From NCBI GenBank assembly GCA_002336805.1, contig DDEZ01000006.1, positions 62,001-126,000 on the forward strand: DNA of 64,000 nt, given 5' to 3'. The stretch comes from Bacteroidetes bacterium UBA1941 (lineage in GTDB: Bacteria; Bacteroidota; Bacteroidia; Chitinophagales; LD1). Below are positions 17,040 to 24,268 of the stretch, one piece after another. Position 1 is the first letter of the stretch; each line of letters begins with the position of its first letter. A program made the position numbers and the translations under genes. Under the pieces are notes generated by a model that ran no database searches, was not told where the DNA came from, and was given only the letters and a program-made list of their open reading frames with translations.

Positions 17040-18179
17040 TTAGTTAGCCAATTCTTTTTGCTGCTGGTATTGCACCCATGCTGTGATGCCGCCCTTGAGG
17101 TTGTACAGATTGTCGTAGCCTGCTGAGTCCTCCAGTTCGCGGATAGCTTTGGCACTGCGCCCGCCCATCTTGCAGTGTACTACTACCTTTTTATCGCGCG
17201 CTATTTCTTTCGCTCTTTCAGAAACTGTGCCAAGCGGGATCAGCAGCGCGCCGATATTCACTTCTGCATATTCTGCCGGTTCGCGAACGTCTATCACCTG
17301 GATGTCTGCTCCCGATGTCTGCCACTCCTCAAATTCCTCCACCGTTATTTCTTTGATCTTGCGCTCCACAGCCTTCACACCGCAAAATTGCTCGTAGTCT
17401 ATCAGCGTGGTGACCTGAGGTGTGGCTGCTTGTTTCTTGATCTTCAGCGTGCGCGATTCAAATGTCAGTGCATCAAATACAAAGAAGCGGCCGCTCAACG
17501 TCTCGCCGACACCGGTTATTACTTTGATCACCTCATTGGCCTGCAGGCTGCCTATGATGCCCGGCAGTACGCCCAGCACCCCACCCTCAGCACAGTTAGG
17601 CACCAGGCCAGGAGGTGGTGGAGTAGGGTAGAGGTCACGATAGTTTGGTCCTGTATTGCCGCTGGCGTCGGTATAGTTGAAGACTGACACCTGACCCTCA
17701 AACTGGAAGATAGATGCGTATACGTTCGGCTTGCCGAGTATGACGGAGGCATCATTCACGAGATAGCGCGTTGGGAAATTGTCCGTACCATCTGCAACTA
17801 CGTCGTAATCTTTTATGATGTCGAGGGCATTTTGAGAGGTGAGTTGCGTGTTATAGGTCACGATGCTGATATGCGGGTTGAGCTGCAGCAGGCGTTCTTT
17901 CGCAGCCTCTACTTTCGGTTTTCCCACCTCAGATACGCCAAACAGTACCTGCCGCTGCAGGTTGCTATCATCTACCACATCAAAGTCTACGATACCTATC
18001 GTGCCTACACCTGCTGCTGCGAGATACAGCAGTAGCGGGCTACCTAGCCCTCCGGACCCGACTACGAGGACCTTTGCTTCTTTTAGTTTCTGCTGCGCCT
18101 CTATACCAAAGCTTGGGATAATAATATGCCGGTTGTACCGCGCTAGTTCTTCTTTGCTGAATGCTGTATTGCTGCTCAT
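17040..18179 (-). CDS. moeZ: MoeB/ThiF-type E1 adenylyltransferase fused to rhodanese (MoeZ-like)
   Basis: Activates the C-terminal glycine of a ubiquitin-like sulfur carrier by adenylation and then transfers sulfur to it as a thiocarboxylate. The 379-residue protein has the E1 domain first: ATP site VVGSGGLGSPLLLYLAAAGVG (about 35-55), the Asp/Arg segment FDVVDDSNLQRQ, and PNCAEGGVLGVLPG. Residues about 275-375 are a rhodanese domain with active-site loop HCKMGGRS. The CxxC zinc pairs of E. coli MoeB are not visible. In Mycobacterium tuberculosis the same fusion, MoeZ, charges the carrier CysO. Here it follows the carrier gene by 27 bases, matching that role. Confidence 0.9.
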   Translation of the reverse strand: MSSNTAFSKEELARYNRHIIIPSFGIEAQQKLKEAKVLVVGSGGLGSPLLLYLAAAGVGTIGIVDFDVVDDSNLQRQVLFGVSEVGKPKVEAAKERLLQLNPHISIVTYNTQLTSQNALDIIKDYDVVADGTDNFPTRYLVNDASVILGKPNVYASIFQFEGQVSVFNYTDASGNTGPNYRDLYPTPPPPGLVPNCAEGGVLGVLPGIIGSLQANEVIKVITGVGETLSGRFFVFDALTFESRTLKIKKQAATPQVTTLIDYEQFCGVKAVERKIKEITVEEFEEWQTSGADIQVIDVREPAEYAEVNIGALLIPLGTVSERAKEIARDKKVVVHCKMGGRSAKAIRELEDSAGYDNLYNLKGGITAWVQYQQQKELAN

Positions 18180-18206
18180 GTTAGTTTATGGTTTTAGGGT
18201 GAATGG

Positions 18207-18485
18207 TCAATGACTGCCTCCGGCTATGGCGGGTATGATGCTGATCACGCTGCCATCCTGGAGGGTGGTGGATTCGTTTTGCAGGTCGCGGATATCGTCA
18301 TCTCCTACGAATATGTTGACAAACGTTCGCAGACGACCATTGTCATCTATCAGGTGTTTTTTCAGGTCGGGAAAATTCAGCGCGAGGTCTTCTATCGCCT
18401 CTTTCACGCTGGAGCCTTCTACTTCCAGCTTCGTTTTCTGTCCGGTAAATTTTCTGAGGGGAGTGGGGATAATCACAGTAGCCAT
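18207..18485 (-). CDS. cysO: ThiS/MoaD-like sulfur carrier protein (CysO-like) with GG-Ser-His tail
   Basis: A 92-residue ubiquitin-fold protein of the ThiS/MoaD/CysO group. It begins MATVIIPTPLRKFTGQKTKL and ends DGSVISIIPAIAGGSH; the ISIIPAIAGG end resembles CysO rather than ThiS or MoaD. The notable feature is two extra residues, Ser-His, after the di-glycine. The glycine must be exposed before adenylation, so the tail predicts a processing step, and the gene directly upstream encodes a JAMM protease. This parallels established carriers with blocked ends, QbsE of Pseudomonas and HcyS of Wolinella. I checked the codons: GCC GGA GGC AGT CAT TGA on the minus strand. Confidence 0.9.
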   Translation of the reverse strand: MATVIIPTPLRKFTGQKTKLEVEGSSVKEAIEDLALNFPDLKKHLIDDNGRLRTFVNIFVGDDDIRDLQNESTTLQDGSVISIIPAIAGGSH

Positions 18486-18501
18486 GATGTTGTTTTATGT
18501 T

Positions 18502-18933
18502 TTAGTTTGAAAATTGTGATCGGGAGATTGTTTCTTCTTCGAATTGTGAGGCGTCATTTAGTCTCCAGGATTGTATCGTGTTGTACTTGCCGGCCAGGAT
18601 AGACACGATGACGTATGAGAAATACGGCTGTGCAGCTACCCTGTCATGCTCTGAGGGTACGGATGGATGATCCGGGTGAGAGTGGTATACACCCAGGAGC
18701 AGCAGGTTATTGGCCTCTGCGTAGCGCTCTGCGCGCAGGTAGTCGAGTGCCTTGATCTCAAAGCGCCTGCGCTTGTCACCATCTTTTGAGTTGCCTACAG
18801 CCTGCACCTCTAGTATCAGCCTGTCGTCTCCGGTCTCTGTACCATACAGAAAGCCGCAGCACTCATCCGGAAAGGTCTGGATAGCATCATGGATGATACG
18901 CTCTCTGGCGTCGTGTGTGATGTGAAGGCTCAT
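18502..18933 (-). CDS. mec: JAMM/MPN+ zinc metalloprotease (Mec-like, peptidase M67)
   Basis: A 143-residue zinc protease with a full JAMM motif: HSHPDHPSVPSEHD fits HxH-x7-S-x2-D exactly, and the upstream catalytic glutamate is in PDECCGFLYG. In Mycobacterium the homologue Mec+ hydrolyses the CysO-cysteine adduct to release cysteine; in Pseudomonas and Wolinella homologues trim blocked carrier tails. Here it could do both, because the adjacent carrier has Ser-His after GG. The start overlaps the stop of the synthase gene by four bases (ATGA) and the carrier gene follows after 16 bases. Confidence 0.9.
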   Translation of the reverse strand: MSLHITHDARERIIHDAIQTFPDECCGFLYGTETGDDRLILEVQAVGNSKDGDKRRRFEIKALDYLRAERYAEANNLLLLGVYHSHPDHPSVPSEHDRVAAQPYFSYVIVSILAGKYNTIQSWRLNDASQFEEETISRSQFSN

Positions 18934-19883
18934 AGTATTTGTTTAATGATTTCAGAGTATTTATCAGCATTGTCCGGTAGTACTGTCACTACCGAGCCAT
19001 TGCTTATTTGCGCTGACAGTGCTACTGCACCGGCCAGGTTGGCGGCAGCGGATGGGCTGAGCAGGATGCCATATTCACGGGCCACTCTGCTTAGGATCTC
19101 ATGCGCCCCATCGGTAGATACCTCATGTATGGCATGAGCTAGTTGTGCATCATAGATCTCCGGCACCACGGCGGTCTCCAGGTGCTTCCACCCCTCCAGG
19201 CCGTGCAGTGCAAAGTCAGGCTGAAAGGCAATGAGGCTTACATCCGGCAGCGCTTCGCGGAGACGGCGGCCTGTACCGGTGAAAGTCCCCGTAGTGCCCA
19301 GGCCTGAGGCAAAGTGTGTGATGCCGGGAGCCTGACGCAGGATCTCGCTGGCAGTATTGTAGTAGTGCGCTTTCCAGTTTGCAGCGTTTTTATACTGATC
19401 GGCATAGTAATATTTGTCCGGAAACTGCTGCGCCAGGTAGCTAGCCACCTCCTGCGCCTCGTCAGTACCACCAAATCTTGAAGTATAGATGATCTCTGCA
19501 CCGAGAGATTCGAGTATCGCTTTGCGCTCTCTGGATGCATTTTCCGGCAGGCAGAGGCTGACCTTCAGCCCGAGGCGGGCACCGATGGTGGCATAGGCTA
19601 TACCTGTATTGCCACTCGTAGCATCTAGTAGGGCCTTACCTTCGTGCAGCTGCCCTGCATCGATAGCCAGCTTTATGATGTTGAAGGCTGCACGTGCCTT
19701 GATACTGCCGGATAGCTGCTGCCACTCGGCCTTGGCGTGAATGGTCACAGCCTTATTGAGGCTGAGCCCTGAGAGATCCAGTAGCGGCGTATTGCCTATC
19801 TGGCCGCTCAGCTGGTCCAGCTTTCGCCTTAGTTTTGCACTTGGTTTTATGGTCGTTTCTATCATTTTTTGAGTTATAGGCAT
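18930..19883 (-). CDS. cysM: PLP-dependent cysteine synthase, CysM-like
   Basis: Beta-replacement PLP enzyme that makes cysteine by joining an activated serine with a sulfur donor. The 317-residue protein has the PLP lysine in SGSIKARAAF, the phosphate-binding loop near SGLGTTGTFTGTG, and the substrate loop DATSGNTGIA. In this operon the donor is probably the thiocarboxylated carrier protein, as for mycobacterial CysM, which prefers O-phosphoserine; free sulfide remains possible. The ATG at 19883 touches the T-tract of an intrinsic terminator. A second in-frame ATG at 19865 has an A-rich upstream region and would give 311 residues; I think it at least as likely to be the real start. Confidence 0.88.
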   Translation of the reverse strand: MPITQKMIETTIKPSAKLRRKLDQLSGQIGNTPLLDLSGLSLNKAVTIHAKAEWQQLSGSIKARAAFNIIKLAIDAGQLHEGKALLDATSGNTGIAYATIGARLGLKVSLCLPENASRERKAILESLGAEIIYTSRFGGTDEAQEVASYLAQQFPDKYYYADQYKNAANWKAHYYNTASEILRQAPGITHFASGLGTTGTFTGTGRRLREALPDVSLIAFQPDFALHGLEGWKHLETAVVPEIYDAQLAHAIHEVSTDGAHEILSRVAREYGILLSPSAAANLAGAVALSAQISNGSVVTVLPDNADKYSEIIKQIL

Positions 19884-19912
19884 AAAAAAAGCCCCACGGA
19901 GGTGGAGCTTTC
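19884..19912 (-). terminator. Intrinsic terminator/attenuator in the cysM leader
   Basis: On the minus strand, AAAGCTCCAC-CTCC-GTGGGGCTTT forms a 10-bp stem (one G-U pair) with a four-base loop, followed directly by seven T residues and then the cysM ATG. A terminator between the leader ORF and the first structural gene is the arrangement of a transcription attenuator. The leader segment TTTGTGGAC contains GTGGA, complementary to TCCAC in the 5' arm, so a competing antiterminator pairing is possible. Confidence 0.75.
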
Positions 19913-19927
19913 TATGATGAAATTAGA

Positions 19928-19993
19928 TTAGGCTAGCAGGGTCATGTCCACAAATGATCTATCTGCTGCTCGGCAGAACAACAACAGATACAT
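19928..19993 (-). CDS. 21-residue leader peptide upstream of the sulfur-carrier operon
   Basis: Reading from the ATG at 19993, the peptide is MYLLLFCRAADRSFVDMTLLA followed by TAA. It ends 16 bases before the terminator hairpin that precedes cysM. It contains a Cys-Arg pair at residues 7-8 and starts with a Leu run. Position, size and the following terminator argue for a regulatory leader whose translation decides whether transcription continues. I cannot tell which signal it senses; cysteine supply is the natural guess. No Shine-Dalgarno sequence is obvious, as is normal in the phylum. Confidence 0.5.
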   Translation of the reverse strand: MYLLLFCRAADRSFVDMTLLA

Positions 19994-20034
19994 GTATGGA
20001 TAAAATTCTTCACGGACTTTTGTCGGATGTTTTG

Positions 20035-20066
20035 TGAAAGTAGAACCTGATCGTCAGATTTCCAAA
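20035..20066 (-). promoter_or_regulatory. Possible promoter of the sulfur-carrier operon
   Basis: Minus strand TTTG (20066-20063), 20 bases, then TACTTTCA (20042-20035). Spacing fits the Bacteroidota TTTG-N19-21-TAnnTTTG pattern and the -33 half is exact, but the -7 half has two mismatches. It would start RNA about 35 bases before the leader ORF. Confidence 0.35.
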
Positions 20067-20074
20067 TTAAATTT

Positions 20075-21616
20075 TTACAAAGGAATATTTCCGTGCTTCT
20101 TCCTAGGCAGTTTCACAGCCTTGGTCTCACATACTTTAAATGCACGTATCAGCTTCTGGCGGGTGGCAGCTGGCTCTATCACTTCATCTACAAAACCGCG
20201 TGCTGCAGCCCTGTATGGATTGGCAAAATTCTCGGTATACTGGTTGACCATTTCGTCCAGCTTCTGGGCAGGATCGGCTGCTGAGCTGATCTCACGCTTA
20301 AATATGATCTCAGCGGCACCCTTGGCACCCATCACTGCTATCTCAGCATTAGGCCAGGCATAGTTCATATCTGCGCCGATATGCTTGGAGTTCATCACAT
20401 CGTACGCTCCACCATAGGCCTTGCGGGTGATCACAGTGATCTTTGGTACCGTCGCTTCGCTGAAAGCATAAAGCAACTTAGCACCATTGGTGATGATGCC
20501 ATGCCACTCCTGATCTGTACCCGGCAGGAAGCCCGGTACGTCTACGAGTGTGAGTAGTGGTATATTAAAGCAGTCGCAGAAGCGTACGAACCGTGCACCC
20601 TTGGTAGATGAGTTGATATCCAGTACGCCGGCCAGTACGGCAGGCTGATTGGCCACGATACCTATGCTACGTCCCGCCAGGCGGGCAAAGCCCACGACGA
20701 TATTCTCTGCAAAGTCCTTATGTACTTCATAGAAAGAATCTCCGTCTACCAGCTCCTGTATCACATCGCGCATATCGTATGGCTGGGACGGATTGGCCGG
20801 TATCACTGTATTGAGTTTCTCACGCCACTCATTGATGCCATCATAGTCTGCAAAGGGAGCTGTCTCCTCGCAGTTCTGAGGGATATAGCTGAGCAGCTTT
20901 TTGATACCATTGATACATTCTACCTCATTGGCGTAGGCGAAGTGGGTCACTCCTGACTTAGTAGCATGCGTCATAGCGCCACCTAGTTCTTCGCTGGTCA
21001 CATCTTCATGTGTCACGGTCTTGACCACATTAGGCCCGGTCACAAACATATAGGAGGTGTTTTCCACCATCATGATAAAGTCTGTGATAGCGGGAGAGTA
21101 CACTGCGCCACCTGCGCATGGCCCCATGATAGCGGATATCTGAGGTATCACGCCGGAGGCCATCACATTGCGATAGAAGATATCTGCATAGCCACCCAGA
21201 GATACTACACCCTCCTGTATACGGGCGCCACCGGAGTCATTGAGCCCTATCAGTGGGATCCCATTTTTCATAGCCAGGTCCATCAGCTTCACTATCTTCT
21301 CGGCATGTGTCTCAGACAGCGAGCCGCCAAACACGGTGAAGTCCTGTGAAAAAACATATACCGCACGGCCATTGATAGTGCCATAGCCGGTGATGACGCC
21401 ATCTCCTGGATAGATCTCTTTCTCGAGGCCGAAATCTTTTGATCGATGCTCTACAAACATGCCGATCTCCTCAAAGGAACCCTCGTCTACCAGCAGGTCT
21501 ACGCGCTCACGGGCGGTGAGTTTGCCTTTCTTGTGCTGTGAGGCGATACGATCTGCACCACCACCGAGGAGGGCCTGTGCCGTCTTATTATTTAGAGTAT
21601 CCAGTTGCTTTTGCAT
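20075..21616 (-). CDS. pccB: Acyl-CoA carboxylase carboxyltransferase (beta) subunit, propionyl-CoA type
   Basis: Transfers CO2 from carboxybiotin to an acyl-CoA, probably propionyl-CoA, giving methylmalonyl-CoA. At 513 residues it has the normal length for PccB/MmdA. The two crotonase-like halves are visible, with GGSLSETHAEKIVKLMD, the acyl-CoA oxyanion region NDSGGARIQEGV and GPCAGGAVYSPA in the first half, and DVPGFLPGTDQE plus TRKAYGGAYDVM in the second. The biotin carrier and biotin carboxylase genes are not nearby. It lies 72 bases after a small lipoprotein gene on the same strand, and has its own candidate promoter. Confidence 0.93.
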   Translation of the reverse strand: MQKQLDTLNNKTAQALLGGGADRIASQHKKGKLTARERVDLLVDEGSFEEIGMFVEHRSKDFGLEKEIYPGDGVITGYGTINGRAVYVFSQDFTVFGGSLSETHAEKIVKLMDLAMKNGIPLIGLNDSGGARIQEGVVSLGGYADIFYRNVMASGVIPQISAIMGPCAGGAVYSPAITDFIMMVENTSYMFVTGPNVVKTVTHEDVTSEELGGAMTHATKSGVTHFAYANEVECINGIKKLLSYIPQNCEETAPFADYDGINEWREKLNTVIPANPSQPYDMRDVIQELVDGDSFYEVHKDFAENIVVGFARLAGRSIGIVANQPAVLAGVLDINSSTKGARFVRFCDCFNIPLLTLVDVPGFLPGTDQEWHGIITNGAKLLYAFSEATVPKITVITRKAYGGAYDVMNSKHIGADMNYAWPNAEIAVMGAKGAAEIIFKREISSAADPAQKLDEMVNQYTENFANPYRAAARGFVDEVIEPAATRQKLIRAFKVCETKAVKLPRKKHGNIPL

Positions 21617-21620
21617 CTTG

Positions 21621-21652
21621 TAAACGTAGTGTTTGCCAAGATTATTTCCAAA
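21621..21652 (-). promoter_or_regulatory. Promoter candidate TTTG-N20-TACGTTTA for the acyl-CoA carboxylase gene
   Basis: On the minus strand TTTG (21652-21649) is followed by 20 bases and TACGTTTA (21628-21621), one mismatch from TAnnTTTG. The start codon is only four bases further on, so the transcript would be leaderless or nearly so. Confidence 0.45.
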
Positions 21653-21688
21653 TAAATGAGGGCGTGATTGGGAGCTTGTTTCCTTCTC

Positions 21689-22165
21689 TTATTTGACGAA
21701 TAAAAGCGTGTCGCTCTCCTGGTAGATGCGACCATGGCATGTATAGGAGAAGTTGCTAATGTCTGTGATCATATCACGCTGACCAAAACAGTTGTTGCAA
21801 TTGATAGTATGATGCACGGTCTGATAGCTGATGTCCTTGATCGTGTCGGATCCGTCTGGGCGGGAAATGATAAAATATCGCTGATCAAGATAGAACGAGT
21901 CGCGGTTAGACGTGTACGCGTTTCCCAGCAAAAGGGGAGACCCGGATTGAACACCTACATGGCTGACACGGGCTGGTCCGATGGCCTGCCCCGACGCTTT
22001 GTCATACTCTGTGATCGTGATTTGCTCCAGCTCGGTGCTGGAGTACCCCTGAAAGGCAATTCTTATGTCTTTATAGTATTCACCCGTACAAAACTTCTTC
22101 GTACAGCATGAAAATAAAATAACAGCCAGGGTGATGATAGGTAAGGTCGTTTTCATTGGCGGCAT
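21689..22165 (-). CDS. Small lipoprotein of unknown function
   Basis: A 158-residue protein that I do not recognise. The N-terminus (TLPIITLAVILFSCC) is a lipoprotein signal with the lipid-acceptor Cys at about residue 20; Met4 is an alternative start. The mature part contains several further cysteines (KKFC, NCNNC, YTC) that could form disulfides and a beta-rich pattern. It begins nine bases after the saccharopine dehydrogenase-like gene, so the two are probably cotranscribed, but nothing shows a shared function. Confidence 0.7.
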   Translation of the reverse strand: MPPMKTTLPIITLAVILFSCCTKKFCTGEYYKDIRIAFQGYSSTELEQITITEYDKASGQAIGPARVSHVGVQSGSPLLLGNAYTSNRDSFYLDQRYFIISRPDGSDTIKDISYQTVHHTINCNNCFGQRDMITDISNFSYTCHGRIYQESDTLLFVK

Positions 22166-22174
22166 TCTAGGATA

Positions 22175-23446
22175 CTAAGTTACGACTTCTTTAAACTTTA
22201 CACCTAAACCCTCTAACTCTTTCATCACTGGCTCATATATTTCTTTGTGTTTCGGCATCAGCACGCCACGCATAGATATCTGATCTTTCAGTATCAGTTT
22301 AGTCACTATAGCCAGCGGCAGCCCTACTGTCAGCGCCATAGCCGTATGCTCGCCATCTTTACCTGTGAGGTAGAGTGATGACTGAATGCGATGTTTACTA
22401 TCTCCGTCCAGATACTCTATCTCATGCACCATTACTACGAGATCTTTATCTGCAGGCTCCATTTTCCACTTATTCTCCAGTAGCTTCTGGAGGTTTTCTG
22501 CCGGGCATTTATCAGCAGGAAAATTTGCGGCATCAAAGAGGCCGATCTCCTCCAGCATATATTGTATCTCGGGGCGGTCTTCCAGCTCCAGCTGGGCTAT
22601 GGCTTCCGTCTTGGGTACAAAAGTGGTTTTGCCGGTAGGAGCGGTATAGCCTAGCTGCACGAGGCAGTCCCATGCCTCACAATATGGAGGTACCCGCAGT
22701 GTACCACGGTACATAGTATCTACGTTATCCAGGTGATACTCCGATATGTATTTCAGAGAGTCGCGGTTAGGATAGCTGTCATATGTGCCATCAGGGCCGA
22801 GGTCGATAGGAGAGGTGCTGCCAAAAAGCTGCGGGTAGTGTATCTCACATACTTCGCCATCTTCCTTCCACTTGATACCGCCATCTCCCTGCCCCGCCAG
22901 TATTACATTGCGCGGATTCCATGAGAACTTATAGTGCCAGGCATTGGTATCGCTCTCGGGCGCCACCAGTCCGCCACAGTGAGAGCGGAAAGAGGTGATC
23001 GTTTTGCCACTAGCCTGCAGCTCATCTATGATCTGCATGGCGCTCATATGGTCTATGCCCGGATCGAGCCCCATCTCATTCATAAAGATCAGGCCCTTGG
23101 CGCGCACTGCTTCGTCCATAGCCTTCATTGCTGGAGAGATGTAGGATGGTGTCACGAGATTTTTGCCTAGCAGCAGGCAGTCGTCGGCTATCGTGGTGTG
23201 CAGCACCGCCGGCAGCATAGATATCACTATGTCATGTGCGCTGATAGTAGCATGGCGACCAGCCTCATTCTTTATGTCAAACGCTATTGCGGTCGTATAG
23301 AGACGGCCTTTTGTCTTGAGCAGGGCGAGCTCAGTGGTCAGGTCACCTACTGTGATCTCCCACTGCTCAGTAGCCCCGTGCTCTACGAGGTAGTCTATGA
23401 GGTAGATGGAGGATTTGCCGGCGCCGAGTATCAGTATTTTCTTCAT
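22175..23446 (-). CDS. Saccharopine dehydrogenase family oxidoreductase
   Basis: A 423-residue NAD(P)-dependent enzyme. The Rossmann motif LILGAGKSSIYLIDYL lies at residues 5-20, and MNEMGLDPGIDHMSAM with FRSHCGGLVAPESDTN are characteristic of the saccharopine reductase (glutamate-forming, Lys9-like) branch. The likely role is one step of lysine catabolism through saccharopine, releasing glutamate and aminoadipate semialdehyde; related enzymes act on carboxynorspermidine, so substrate remains an inference. It is divergent from the HAD phosphatase gene, with the inverted heptad repeat in the region between them. Confidence 0.85.
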   Translation of the reverse strand: MKKILILGAGKSSIYLIDYLVEHGATEQWEITVGDLTTELALLKTKGRLYTTAIAFDIKNEAGRHATISAHDIVISMLPAVLHTTIADDCLLLGKNLVTPSYISPAMKAMDEAVRAKGLIFMNEMGLDPGIDHMSAMQIIDELQASGKTITSFRSHCGGLVAPESDTNAWHYKFSWNPRNVILAGQGDGGIKWKEDGEVCEIHYPQLFGSTSPIDLGPDGTYDSYPNRDSLKYISEYHLDNVDTMYRGTLRVPPYCEAWDCLVQLGYTAPTGKTTFVPKTEAIAQLELEDRPEIQYMLEEIGLFDAANFPADKCPAENLQKLLENKWKMEPADKDLVVMVHEIEYLDGDSKHRIQSSLYLTGKDGEHTAMALTVGLPLAIVTKLILKDQISMRGVLMPKHKEIYEPVMKELEGLGVKFKEVVT

Positions 23447-23490
23447 AATCTCTAGTGGTCCGCAAATTTATCATTCTTTTGTAGGGTCTG

Positions 23491-23518
23491 GTAGTTAGTA
23501 TTCAGTAATTAGTATTTA
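23491..23518 (-). repeat. Heptad repeat, left arm of an inverted pair (4 units)
   Basis: Plus-strand units GTAGTTA, GTATTCA, GTAATTA, GTATTTA lie end to end. On the minus strand they read as four TNANTAC-like heptads. Together with the four heptads at 23554-23581 they form an inverted pair with a 35-base loop; 21 of 28 positions are complementary. Confidence 0.7.
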
Positions 23519-23553
23519 GATGAAAGCGAATTCATTTATACTGCATTAAAGTC

Positions 23554-23581
23554 TTATTACTTACTACTAAATACTTAATAC
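23554..23581 (+). repeat. Heptad repeat, right arm of an inverted pair (4 units)
   Basis: Units TTATTAC, TTACTAC, TAAATAC and TTAATAC follow each other exactly, all fitting TNANTAC. The array ends six bases before the ATG of the HAD phosphatase gene, so it occupies the ribosome-binding region. The last 16 bases continue into CTAAATACTTAATACT, which recurs exactly at 25309-25324. Confidence 0.7.
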
Positions 23582-23587
23582 TGATTT

Positions 23588-24235
23588 ATGCCGAAAGCTG
23601 TCATATACGATATGGATGGGCTGCTGATAGACTCAGAGCCATACTGGCGCCAGTCTATGATAAAGGTACTGGGTACCGTGGGCCTCCGGCTCACAGAGGA
23701 GCAATGTGCCAGTACCACAGGACTGCGTTTTGACCATGTGCTGGAGTATTGGTTTGAGAAGTATCCGTGGGAGAGCAAGAGCATAGTGGAGATACACGAG
23801 GAGATACTGGATGAGATGGAGCATGCCATCACGCATGAGGCGCAGCTGATGCCAGGCGTTCTGGAGTCGCTGGAGTTTTTTCGGCAGAAGGGCTATAAAA
23901 TAGCTCTGGCCTCATCATCTGCCATGCGCCTCATCAAAGCATGTGTAAAGCGGCTGAACGGTGAAGATATCTTTGAGGCTGTGATCTCTGCTGAGCATGA
24001 GGAATACGGCAAGCCGCACCCTGCCGTATTTATCAAAGCTGCTGCCGAGCTGAAAGTCCACCCGCTGGATTGCCTCGTGTTGGAAGATTCTCTTATGGGC
24101 GTCATAGCCGCCAAGGCAGCCCGCATGCAATGCGTAGCTATACCCGCGCCGGAAAATTTTGATAACCCGAAGTTTGCAATAGCTGACTGGAGGCTGCACT
24201 CACTCACGGAGCTGGCCTCTGTGCTACCTGCCTAG
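23588..24235 (+). CDS. HAD-superfamily sugar-phosphate phosphatase, HxpB-like
   Basis: A 215-residue cytoplasmic phosphatase. Motif I YDMDGLLIDSEPYW gives the nucleophile Asp and acid Asp; motif II is LASSSAMRLI, motif III Lys lies in YGKPHPAVF and motif IV is VLEDSLMGVIAAKAA. The helical cap between motifs I and II places it in subfamily I with beta-phosphoglucomutase and 2-deoxyglucose-6-phosphatase/hexitol phosphatase. Ser rather than Asn at SEPYW fits phosphatases of the HxpB type. Its start lies just after the heptad array, and murB follows 33 bases downstream. Confidence 0.87.
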   Translation: MPKAVIYDMDGLLIDSEPYWRQSMIKVLGTVGLRLTEEQCASTTGLRFDHVLEYWFEKYPWESKSIVEIHEEILDEMEHAITHEAQLMPGVLESLEFFRQKGYKIALASSSAMRLIKACVKRLNGEDIFEAVISAEHEEYGKPHPAVFIKAAAELKVHPLDCLVLEDSLMGVIAAKAARMQCVAIPAPENFDNPKFAIADWRLHSLTELASVLPA

Positions 24236-24268
24236 TGGCTGGTCAAAAAAATACCTTACTTTGCCGCC

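Noticed and set aside
18207..18485. Carrier as the ThiS of thiamine synthesis or MoaD of molybdopterin synthesis
   Set aside because: No thiG, thiH, moaE or other cofactor genes are present, while CysM and a JAMM protease are; the C-terminal sequence is also CysO-like.
20035..20066. SAM or other known riboswitch upstream of the sulfur operon
   Set aside because: The leader is short, codes a peptide and has a simple terminator; I saw no SAM-I, SAM-II or SAM-IV motif.
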